Source of the DNA: Hepsetus odoe
Lineage: Eukaryota > Chordata > Actinopteri > Characiformes > Hepsetidae
Length of the DNA stretch: 64,000 bases
Direction of reading: 5' to 3'
Assembly: GCA_017165825.1 (NCBI GenBank)
Contig: CM029372.1
Location: 3,459,999 to 3,523,998 of the forward strand
Below the pieces are notes generated by a model. It worked only from the letters and a program-made list of their open reading frames with translations. It was not told the DNA's origin and searched no databases. Positions within the stretch are counted from its first letter, which is position 1; every line of letters starts with the position of its first letter. Of this stretch, positions 12,071 to 23,900 are shown piece by piece. The position numbers and the translations under genes are program-made.

Positions 12071-12622
12071 TCGGAGGGGTTTAGGGGTCTTCAGGAGCAG
12101 CGGTCTGGGGGGTTTAGTGGTCTTCAGGAGCAGGGGGTTTAGTGGTCTTCAGGAGCAGGGGTCGGAGGGGTTTAGTGGTCTTCAGGAGCAGTGGTCTTCA
12201 GGAGTGGGGGTTTAGTGGTCTTCAGGAGCAGTGGTCTTCAGGAGCGGGGGTTTAGTGGTCTTCAGGAGCAGGGGTCGGAGGGGTGCAGGGGTCGGAGGGG
12301 GTTTAGTGGTCTTCAGGAGCAGGGGTCGGAGGGGGTTTAGTGGTCTTCAGGAGCAGGGGGTTTAGTGGTCTTCAGGAGCAGGGGGTTTGGTGGTCTTCAG
12401 GAGCAGGGGTCGGAGGGGGTTTAGTGGTCTTCAGGAGCAGGGGTTTAGTGGTCTTCAGGAGCAGGGGTCGGAGGGGTTTGGTGGTCTTCAGGAGCAGGGG
12501 TAGGAGGGGGTTTAGTGGTCTTCAGGAGCAGGGGTCGGAGGGGTTTAGTGGTCTTCAGGAGCAGGGTGTTTAGTGGTCTTCAGGAGCAGGGGTCAGAGGG
12601 GGTTTAGTGGTCTTCAGAAGCA
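12071..12622 (+). repeat. G-rich minisatellite, second block (regular)
   Basis: Same unit as the first block but very regular, with only presence or absence of the TCGGAGG part varying. It ends at AGAAGCATATTTTGG, about 130 bp before the exon 1 acceptor. Confidence 0.95.
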
Positions 12623-12756
12623 TATTTTGGGGGGAGGGTTGTTTAGTTGTCTTCACCTCAGGACCTGATATTTTGATTGGGTGCCTCAATGTTGGGCTGC
12701 AAAATGGAGGCAACTCAAGAGTCTTGATTTAAAGCATCTACTCTTTGTTTTCCAGT

Positions 12757-12854
12757 ATGGCAGACTACTTGATAAGTGGAGGAACGGGTTATGTCCCCGA
12801 GGATGGAATGTCCGCTCAGCAGCTTTTCTCAGTTGGAGATGGACTTACCTACAA
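12757..12854 (+). CDS. impdh1: impdh1 coding exon 1 (residues 1-32)
   Basis: Preceded by acceptor TTTTCCAG, with one untranslated T (12756) before ATG. It ends TAC AA|GTAAGT in phase 2. It encodes MADYLISGGTGYVPEDG and QLFSVGDGLTY, including Tyr12, which in IMPDH2 packs at the octamer-octamer filament interface. The acceptor means every transcript carries an upstream exon: exon A or a non-coding one. Confidence 0.95.
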
Positions 12855-15800
12855 GTAAGTGTGGATTGTCTCCATAAAGTGAGTTTTTGTAGCGCCTTGG
12901 CGCGTGTAATGGGCTGCCACATTACGTTTTCAGCAGATCAGACCAGCCGTCTGTCCAAGACGGACTCACAGCGGAAGAGCTATGCTCTAAAGGGGACGGT
13001 TTGACTTACAAGTGAGTAAAATAGCACTTCATTTGATTAAGCATCAAAAGTGAAATCTGCTGCCTTTCTCACATGAGGAACCAAGTAGGCCTTATGCAGA
13101 TGAGCCTTACAAGTCAGTTTAAAATTTAGGATCTTTGACAAACTATTTTGGCCTTGGGGAATTTTCCCTTAATCATCATCTTAAGCAAAAGGTGGAGAAA
13201 CAGCTGTGGACCAGTACATGACAGAAAACTGTTATGTATGTAATTGGTTAACTTGTCAAACAGACTCAGCAGCTGTCTGGGAAGCAAACTTAATTTTCCG
13301 TCATTGTGTCCAGATCCGTTGAATGTTCTTGCCACTTCGTATTGTTTTGCAAGCTTTTCTAAATCTATCTTTGTTTCACGGGTGCAGATGCTCACTTTCT
13401 TTGAATTTGGTTCACTTCTCGGTGATTAAAATGAACAATTCACCCTCATTATCTATGAATGGTTTTGGCTTTCAGTGATTGACTGTCTTGATTGCTGAGA
13501 AATTGTAGTGCATGAAGTACTGCATGAAATGAGGATCTCATCTGTCAATCTACTGAACTGTTGACCGATTTCCTGACTGGATCTCACCAGATATGCTTTA
13601 TTGATCTCTATTTTAGTAAACCTTCTCACTTGCATGCAGATTTTCAGAAAATGAGGGCTACTTGGTGGCTCTTTGTGCACATCTGCTGTTGTTGCACCAA
13701 CTTAGATGGAGATGGTAGATGGAGGTTATCTTGGCATAGTTACTCAAAGCAGATTTTAATCCTTAAGTGAATTTGTCGGCAAAGTCATTCAGAGTGCTTA
13801 AATGTGAGCCCTAGTTTTCTAGGGAAACTTGGTCTGTCAGAATAGTTCCCAGTGGTGATGGAACCAAACAACTGAATGGTCTTGTGCATTTTAAAACTAC
13901 GTCACTCTGAAATTGTATGAAACAGTTATTAGTATTTGGATGGTGTTGCGTTATTTTTTTAAAAAAGAAAAAAGCGCAAAAAAGATTAGGACATTTTTTG
14001 ACAGCAGAAAACATTAATGATGCCTTGTAAACATTTAGACTTTTGAGAAGTAAAGCCCAGCTGTAAAGTGCTAGTCAACAAGGTTTTTTTTAATTTTGTA
14101 ATTTTTTTTTTTTTTTTTTTTTTTTGGGGGGGGGGGGGTGTATTGGTACATGAATGTGTTCTAAATCTGAAATTATTTAGGTGCTTTTTGGTGTTGGACA
14201 AATGCAGAGAATGAAAAATGTGGAGTTGTATGTGGGTGACCACATTGGTGTAGAGAGTGCAGTTGGTGCAAGTGCACAGGGTTAATTGACTACCGAAGGC
14301 AGGAGGTGATGCATTCGGCTTGGTTTATAATGAAACACATGCACGGATGCAGTGTGTGTTTCTCATGATTCTCCTCAGGCTGGATCATGTGAGACTTGAG
14401 GGGGCAAATGCATTTACATTTAAGGCATTTAGTAGACGCTCTTATCCAGAGTGACTTCCATGTCCTAATTACAGGGATAGTCCCCCTGGAGCAATTCAGG
14501 GTTAAGGGTCTTGCTCAGGGACCCAGTGGTGATAGTACTAGAGATGGGATACAGAACCACTGTGTATTATGGTTCGAATCACACTGATCAGCCATAACAT
14601 TAAAACTACTGACCGGTGAAACGAATAACATGGATTGGCGTGTTTCAACTTTGACAAGTCAAATTGTGATTGCTAGATTTGTAGGGCAGAGCATCTCCAA
14701 CACAACAGGTCTTATGGAGGGTCCTTATGGAGACAACTGATTGCTGAGTGGCCTGATATGCATGCATGGAGAAGGTTAGCACGTCTGATCCAGCCCTGCC
14801 AGCTACTGAAAAAAGTTAGAATAGAACCTAATAATATATTAAAAAATAGAAAGAGGTCATGACACCCAGTGCATCACAGCACTTTTTTTTTTTTTTCTCC
14901 TTTCTCTTCCCTCCCCCGCACCATTTGTCTGTTGTCATGTTTAGCCACTCTCTGTCATCACTTAGTTTTATTTCATTTAATATACAAACTGATTTATAAA
15001 ATTTAGTTCATAGGATTTTACATGTCTACACTGGATACAGGAACATTAGAAAAAAACTGAATTTAGTGAAAGTGATGTTTTTAAAATAAATCATTCTAAC
15101 ACTCCATGTTCATTACACGTTCATTGATATTTCAAACCTTGGCAGTGATACTGGTTTATATATCATGGAAATCAGAACTCCAGTATCAATAAAGTAATTT
15201 CTTAGATCAATCAAGAAAAGATTTGAGACAGAAATACTCTCTGGCTGAAGTGTATGTGTGTTTATGCAGCCAAGGGACCAGAGTCAGCAAACCATTTGGG
15301 TGTAATTTTAGCACTGTAGGTACATGGTAGGTCATGCTGGAAAAAGAAATCGGCATCTTTATAAAAAAAGTCTGCAGATTCAAGGATGAAGTGTGCTAAA
15401 ATCTCCTGGTACACAACTGTGTTGACTTTGGGCTTTTGGATAAAACTTGGTAGACCGACATCAACAGATGACACAGAACCCAAATCCTCACAGGCTGTGG
15501 AAACTTCACATTGCACCTTGGATCTCCACTCTTCCTTCAGACTCTGGGACCTTGATTTCCAAATGAAGTGCAAAATGTGTTTTTCTGAAAAGAGAACCTT
15601 GAGCCGTTGAGCAACAGTTCAGTGTGTGTGTTTTTTCTTTTCTATGCCCAAGTGAGGCACTTTGGAAGTTTTCTCTTGGTCAGGTGGGGCTTGTGGCTGG
15701 AAGATGTCTGTATAGGGGATCTTGATGACCTGCCACTTGCTTAGTAATAATAATATATAGAAATAAATATTCTAATCTGACTTGTTTTCATTAAAATAAG

Positions 15801-16174
15801 AGCCACAAATATTAAAATGCATTACTGCTTGACATTTTAACATGAAATGGGTCTAGAAAACCTTATCAGTGTTTTTACATGTTCCTGTAACTCATCATTA
15901 TAAATTCAAATAAGGAGAAATTACGTAAAAAAAAAGTTACAGGGTCTTGTTTTTAAATTACGAGCTGGTTTTAAAAACGTAGGCTTAGTACAAAAATACT
16001 TCAATCAATAATTAGTGTTTTTGTTAGTCTTTTTAAAAAAAAATATATTAAAAAAAAGTTACTCCCAAAATAAAAAGCTTTTTAAAGCTGTTTTGCAGAC
16101 TTTTGTATTTTTTTATTTTTTATTTTTTTTACATTTTCTTTCTTTAAATTATTGAGAAAATAGTGCCTTTTTTA

Positions 16175-16240
<66 letters not shown>

Positions 16241-17931
16241 TATATATATAAAGTCATTCCACACTTTCTCTGATTCACTGATGGATTAGCCTTTATTACA
16301 CCCTTTAAAATCCTAATGACCTTATCATTCACTGGATCTATTTTTGCTCTTCTGTGCCAAGATCTGTGATGAACGACGCACTGAAACATAGGCAGAATGA
16401 GTTGGTTTTACGGGAGAGGCATATTATAAACCTAGTGTCCCATTGAAATAAACATAGAAAACTGAAAGATGTTTTGTTAGCTCTTCACTGTCAAATTTTT
16501 AGCTAATGTATTTATGGCTTTTTTTTATTATAAATTTTATAAACCTCTAAAGCTGTCCAGGGTTTATAGCTGGTCCTCAGTAGACATAACAGATTGGGTG
16601 CTGCTGTATTTAAAGGAACTTGATCCTCCAGCCAAGGTATTTAAGGGCTGTTTAGACTTGCTCACAAGATAAATTTGACATTTTGGACCAATATATGCTG
16701 AACATTTGATTTTGATGCCAGTGAATCTGGGAAGTTATGCTGTTTTCCTTTTTATTACAGGCATACATGAGCACCGGCACTGTCTAAAATGAAAGCTATA
16801 TTGCAGGAAATGGGTCCCGTCTCCATCATTTGATTTCAGGCACAGATGACTTCTGCACATAGCGAATTGAATTGTCCTTGCTGTCCAGTACGTTTGGAGG
16901 GGACTAGAAATGCATACTGTTGCATCCCTGTTGTAACGGAGAGAGTTCTTTTTAATTTTATTTTTTTGATCAGTTTTTAGGATAAAGGCAACGACAGGTT
17001 AAGTTTGCTTGTCTTTGTCATTCGTGAAGGCCAGTTACTGAAATTTTGCCCCATGTGTTTGAGATGCTTCAGACTTGAGTACATGAGATTTGGTAGATAC
17101 CCATCACAGACAGCAAGACAAACCGCTACAGTGAAAAAGTGTTTGGTCACTACATACACCCTCCCTTTTCTGTGTGGGAGCACAGACTGGCAATCTAGCC
17201 TCACTCTGCTCACCGCAAGCGGAGGAGGAGAAGGGAAGTCATTGGAACGTGTGTAAATGTCAAACCGAGTCCATCTTTCCCCTCTGTTGCTAAAATGAGA
17301 CAAAAGCACATTTTGTTCTCCTGTTCTGCCCTTGCAGAGAAGGAGTTCTTGTACTCCATTAAACCACGTTTTGTCTGAATGAAAAGCACACTTTACTTTC
17401 TCTTTCCAGTGTCTGTTCTGCCCCGGCCACTGGGCACTATTGTTTATATATAATCTGCTCACGAAGGTCTGCTGAATTTATACTGCACATTCCTGTGGAT
17501 TTCAGGAAGCTGGTCAGGGATGATCTCACGTTTATGTGGAATGTAGCAAAAGTCCTGTCCAATCCAGGCAGGTTTGGAACCTGATTGAGCAAGCGGGACT
17601 TTGCCACTTTCTCTGCTCCTCTTCGAATGTGAGCCTTAACTCCGAATAATGTCTTTTCATATTGTTCAAAGAAAATGCAATCTCTCAGTAAGGGCCAGTT
17701 TGCCCCTTACCATTAAAGGGTTTTTTTTTTTTTTTTTCTCTCTCTTCTCCCCCCTCTTGTGTCCAGTTTGTGTGCAGTTTTCACCTTTATTACAGATCAG
17801 ACTACATTAAAAGTCAAGATATATTTGGTAGGGTGGGCAATATGGGGGGGAAAAAAACATTGTGATGCCTAAGGAAATACTTTGTCAAGTGAAGAATGAA
17901 GCAGAAACTCCTCCTAAGCCCCCACATGCAG

Positions 17932-17979
<48 letters not shown>

Positions 17980-20900
17980 AGTAGTTCTACAAATCCAGTA
18001 AAATAGGAATAGTTATACTCTCTTTGTACAGAAGCATGCAGATTCTGATGTTTAGATTTTATTTTTGGTTCGTTACTAGAGCTACAAGCCTGATGTTGCT
18101 GAACTCTAGAAGATGAATTCGACTTGTTGATGTGGTTTAGGATACTATAACTAAATTAGATTATACTACTCCAGCAAGCTATTTAAGACCACAGAGAGGT
18201 GGCCATTCGTCGCCCCACAAACCATTTCCCCTCTCAATGCTGAGTTGTTTGCAAAAACGGTGGTGTTTAAAGTGAGCGTCCACGTTGTTTGGATAATGTT
18301 GGTTGTTATTTGTATAGCTTAAAGTTACACGTTTGCCCCACCTTTTAAATAAAGAGCTAAATTTAGAATTTGATTGAAACTTTTATTTTTCACATTTGTA
18401 ATACAAAACCATTTTAATTTGATCTGATTGCTTTGAAAGAATTCCATAAACGCTAAAATGTGTTCCATTTTGGGAAATCTGAAGCAAAACCATTCAAATC
18501 AAAACTTGATGTCATGTTTTAAAGACATCAGTAAATACAGTATCCATGAATCAACTTTATTAATGCAAAGTTTGGGTCAGTACTACTGAGTATTCATTTT
18601 TTATTTTATTTTTTATTTTTTTCTCTCTTCCTCTCTCTTACAGTGACTTCTTGATTCTGCCTGGCTTCATTGACTTCACCTCAGACGAAGTGGTGAGCCC
18701 CTCCTTCTCCAGTCTACCCACTTTATTTTTTTAAGTTTGTTTGCAATTAAACGGCCGTCTGTGGCTTGTCCATGTGCACCATATTTTTAGCCTTTCTGTA
18801 CAGTTCTTCCTTCTCTAGATGGTGTTTAAATTTTCTCTCACGTGCACAAAGACATTTGCAGCCCAGACTTGTTTGCTTTATAAAGGTTTCAGTCCCACCC
18901 GTCTACCTCAGCTCTTAACCAGAGAATTAGTGAGTGTAAGTAGAGAGCAGGATCGCAGAAGGAAGTGCCAAGTTGTACACGTAAGTGCAACATTCTGCAT
19001 TTGCAGCAGTTTGAGCTTTTGGGTTGTTTGGTCTTAAGCTGCTTTAAATCAAATGCAGTTACTGGGACACAAGCAAAGACTAAAATGGCCACATAGCAAT
19101 TATGTTTCATGCAGAATTTATAACGGAGTTGAAATGATTACATAGTTGAAGTTATATTAGTGCCCAGTTGGAGAAATTGCAGCAAAAAAATTTTTTTTTT
19201 TTCTTCCCCCCCCCTAATACTTTAGTAAAGGTTTCATGATGTCGTTGTATTGTGTAGGTTTAAAAAAAAAATTGTAGTTAAATAGGAAGTTAAAGCACTA
19301 CAAATTTATTCAACATTTTGGATTAGAATATCTTTTGTCATTGTGTAAGTAAAAAGAGATTTTTATTTATTTATTTATTTTTTTTTACCCCCCCCCCCTC
19401 CAGTTTGCTTCATCTGACTGTGAATTGTCATGTTTTGGGAACTACTTTAGGTAACGTGGTAAAAACAGGTGGTTATGAGGGCAATGTTGAATGTTTCAGA
19501 GCTTATCTCTCTGGGCTGTGGATTTCTCAGAGTCTCTGAAGGTCACCAAGAGATGTAGCAGGGTGTTTTTGAGAGATTTTAACCAAACATTTTTAACTTG
19601 ACGCTTATTCCCATTTAACCCCAAATATATATTCACTTCCAGAAAGCTGGCTAAAGCTTTGTCAAATAGTACTCTCCCGCCAGTGAAGGTGCAGGCGTTT
19701 GATTATCGACGCTTCCAGATTTGCCAAGCATGATTAAGAGGGCTTCAGCATCTGTGCTCAATTTGAAATGCTAATATCTCCACCTTTGGGCATGGCAGGT
19801 GATTCAGCTGCTTCTGCAGATGAAAGATGGTGAATCTATTGTGTCTTGAAGTTATTCAGTACAATCTTGGCTTGTATCCTGATGTATGCTGATCTCCCAG
19901 TGATGTTCAGTCTCATTGTTCATCTGTTGAATGATGACTGAAAATGATAACTGGCAGGGGAGACATGAACATGTCTTTGCATGAAAGTTAATGTGGCTGC
20001 GCAGCTTTCTGTTCATTCTTGGGGTATTTGCGGTCTAATTAGATGTGGCTTAGTTTGTAAACACTTTGTACTTCCAACTTTGATGCCTGAAGGGGCTCGT
20101 GCTGCCCTCTTGTGGTTGAAGTTTAATACTGCCTTTATGACTAAACATAAAGAAACTACAGAGGTTTTACATTGTTGAACATTAATGTTTTCTTACTCTT
20201 AAACTTATTGGGTATCAACAGGACCTGACTTCAGCCCTAACCAGAAAGATTACTCTGAAGACGCCACTTATATCATCCCCCATGGATACTGTTACAGAGT
20301 CATCGATGGCCATCGCCATGGCAGTAGGTTCTGCCTTTTTAAAGCATATAATACTACTGGATTGGAAAATTCCCATTTAAAAGTAACCTTTTTGTGGATT
20401 TGTTTTCTAGCTTATGGGTGGGATCGGCATCATCCACCATAACTGCACTCCAGAGTTTCAGGCCAATGAAGTTCGCAAAGTGAAGGTATGGTTACATAAA
20501 TAAATAAAATAAATAAATGAATACATAATAAAATAAATTATAAGTGACTTTAATCATTTAAGTGATCACACAGTTAATGCAATTTTGTATATTGGAGTTA
20601 GACTGAAAATTATTATTGATTTTAAGCTGTGTCCAAAACTGATGCTGCCCAATTATTTTAAATGATTAAAAATGAATCAATGTTTATATCTTGGCTATCG
20701 CTCTTAAATCTCTAAGATTTCTGCTACTGAAGTCATCTGGCATTTGGACTCTGGAAAGTCTTAATTCTTCACATTTTAGAGCTAGTAGCTTGTAGTTCCT
20801 CTCTCATTTGGTTTGACATTCACCAGCTGAACTGTATTTATATAGTCCAGATTACCATCCGATGACGGCGAAAGGTACAGTTTTATTCAGATAACAGTAA

Positions 20901-23900
20901 TCAGAAATGAGTAGTTCTTCGTGTAATAGATATAAATATGAAAAGTGTTTTAACAGCTGGACTCTTGCTGATACCAGTAGTTTGTGACATACCCTCCAAT
21001 GTATTCATACTTTACATTTACGGCATTTAGCAGACACTCTTATCCAGAGCAACTTCCATGTCCTAATTACAGGGACGGTCCCCCCTGGAGACACTCAGGG
21101 TTAAGGGTCTTGCTCAGGGACCCAGTGGTGGTAGTGCTAGAGGTGGGATTCGAACCTGGGACCTCTTAAGCCATAGGTCCATAGGCAAGCACCCTACCAG
21201 ACTGGACCACCGCCACCCCTTGTAAACACTGAACTGTTTCAGGGTGATGTTTACTTCCCATTGGGTGTCCATTCATCATCGTATTTGTTTTTCTCTGAGA
21301 GTTGTGAACATGTTATGCATGTGTTGGTGTGTGTTTCTTTGGGTGTAGAGGTTTGAGCAGGGCTTCATCACAGACCCAGTAGTAATGAGCCCTCAGCACA
21401 CAGTGGGAGATGTGTTTGAGGCAAAGGTACGACACGGCTTCTCTGGAATTCCCATCACCGAAACAGGCAAGATGGGGAGCAAGCTGGTGGGCATTGTCAC
21501 CTCACGCGACATTGACTTCCTTTCTGAAAAGGACCATAACAAACCTCTGGAAGAGGTGTGTATATTATTTATTTATTTAATTAATAATTATTTTCATGAC
21601 AAAAATGTCCTGAATCTGATCCAGACTTCTCTTTTGCTGTTAAACATTTTATAAAGGCCAATAAAGGAAGGTGAATGCACTTTGATAGGCTCCTTGTTGC
21701 GTCTGCCGCCCTGGGGTCTTGGTGAAACATTCGGCTTCCACTTGTTTTCTCCACACCAAGTCCCCAAGAATGAGCTTCGACAATCCTACATTCTTTGTTC
21801 ATCTCTGAATGATTTAACTCAGTTGACTACTTCTGCCTGTTTTATAGGCTATGACTAAGAGAGAGGAGTTGGTGGTTGCTCCTGCTGGTGTCACACTCAA
21901 AGAGGCTAATGATATTCTGCAGCGCAGCAAAAAAGGTCAGAATCTGCAGGCCCTCATAGTAACTGAGGCTTTTAAAAAGTACAGTTCTCACCCAGTGCAC
22001 AGCAAATTCTTGTATACATTGCAACTTAATAGGGAACATAAGATTCCATTAGTTGGAATAAGAAAGTCCTGTGACCTAAATGTGGCAAAATGCCACATGT
22101 ATACTTGTATGGATGCTTAAATGAACATAACTTCATACAGTGTCAAAAAGATATTCAAAAAGAAAACAAAGAATCCAGTCTAACACATGATTTTATGCTC
22201 TCAGGCAAACTACCCATAGTGAATGATAACGATGAGCTGGTTGCTATAATTGCTCGCACTGACCTGAAGAAGAACAGAGACTACCCGCTGGCTTCCAAAG
22301 ACTCTCGGAAGCAGCTGCTGTGCGGAGCAGCTATTGGCACCCGAGAAGACGACAAGTACCGATTGGACCTGCTTGTGCAGGCTGGTGTGGATATGGTGGT
22401 TCTGGTGAGTTCAAGAGGCTAGCTCATATAGAGAAGGTGCCTCATAACCCTCCTCTAAAATGAATAGATTAGTATATAAATGACCGTACAAAGGTAAGTA
22501 CTGTACATGTTTGATATTTAAAAAAATTATTCATAAGACCTGTTTTATATACGGTTTAAGGGAAACAGTAGGTTTATCTTAATAGGGAGTTTGTCTCCCT
22601 CTCAATGCTGGAGCAGCCCCTACCCTAGCCTAGCCAAGCTTTGCACTAGGTTTACACTGCTGTAACAATCTGTTGGCATTTAACCTGAAAAAACATAGGT
22701 GAGGTCCGGCGCTGGATGCTTTAGTTCTGGATCACATACTCAACTTCAGCTCCAGATCAATAGGCTTCTCATGCTGAGTTTATGTCCTGCCTATTGGAAG
22801 CAAGATATGTATTCCAGCTCCTTCATCTTAATCACATTTTTCAACAGTAATATTAATGCGGGAGCAAACACTTATTTTCTAAATTGCGCCTTTACACAAG
22901 TTCACAAATTCTGAGCACTCCCAGCTCATGCTTAACTTGAGTCTGAGGTAGAGCTGCCTGCTATTATTTTTGAGATTGTTATCTACAGTATAGTGAAACC
23001 CTCATCGGACATCTGTAGTTGGGGAGAAGAGCAAATAAATAAATAATGGGAAGTGTGCCTTATGGGTGGTGTTTCAATTAATCTGCTGTAGATTCTGCTT
23101 ACTGCTAGCCTGCTCCAAAGCATCATATTCGTGTGTGTGTGTACGTGTACAACTGTATCAGCAGTGAGTGCCCTTATAATTTGCTGAATTCATGGACTAG
23201 AAGAAGGACTTGGGAACATGTGTGCTTTGTCCTTACACTCATTGGCCATTGAGTCAGTAACCTATTATATAGGCTGTGAGTGTGTCCAAAGTTTATAATT
23301 TCAGGCTGCAGATTATCGGTCACTGCATAATTTATGCCACCTTGTTTTGGTCCTATTAGTGATGAGAGGCACCCTTAAAACCATTGCCATGTCTTTTTAG
23401 TCAAAGGACCACTGGTACCAGCACAACACACACTGTCATGTTTATATTCTAATAAAATGGACATTGAGTACAGGGACAAATTACACTGCTTTGTTTGTTG
23501 TTTATTTGTTTATTGTCTGATTTAGATGTCATGCGATAATTGGTTTTCATGAGAACTATTCATTGAAGAGGTAGTTGTTTTGTGAATGTTTGTCATTCAA
23601 TGTTCTGTAAACTAAAGTGCCTTTTTTTTTTTTTTTTTTTTGTTAAGGATTCTTCACAAGGAAACTCTGTATATCAGATCAACATGATCCACTACATCAA
23701 ACAGAAGTATACAGAGCTGCAGGTCGTGGGAGGGAATGGTGGGTCTGTCTTCCTGGTGCTTATGTTCATGCAAATTCTACCAACTAATTTACTGACTTTG
23801 ATGTGCATGTGAACGCAGTGGTAACGGCAGCACAGGCAAAAAATCTGATTGATGCTGGAGCAGACGCCCTGAGGGTTGGCATGGGCTGTGGATCCATTTG

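Noticed and set aside
9734..12573. Long Gly/Arg/Ser-rich open frames (repeats of GLVVFRSRG)
   Set aside because: They are translations of the minisatellite unit; frames shift freely between units and there is no family resemblance.
9487..12622. CRISPR-like repeat array
   Set aside because: Units are contiguous tandem repeats without unique spacers, in eukaryotic intron sequence.
12681..13004. Open frame covering impdh1 exon 1 and exon 1b
   Set aside because: It is in a different frame from the enzyme and runs through both introns; the exon 1b evidence comes from the splice-compatible frame instead.
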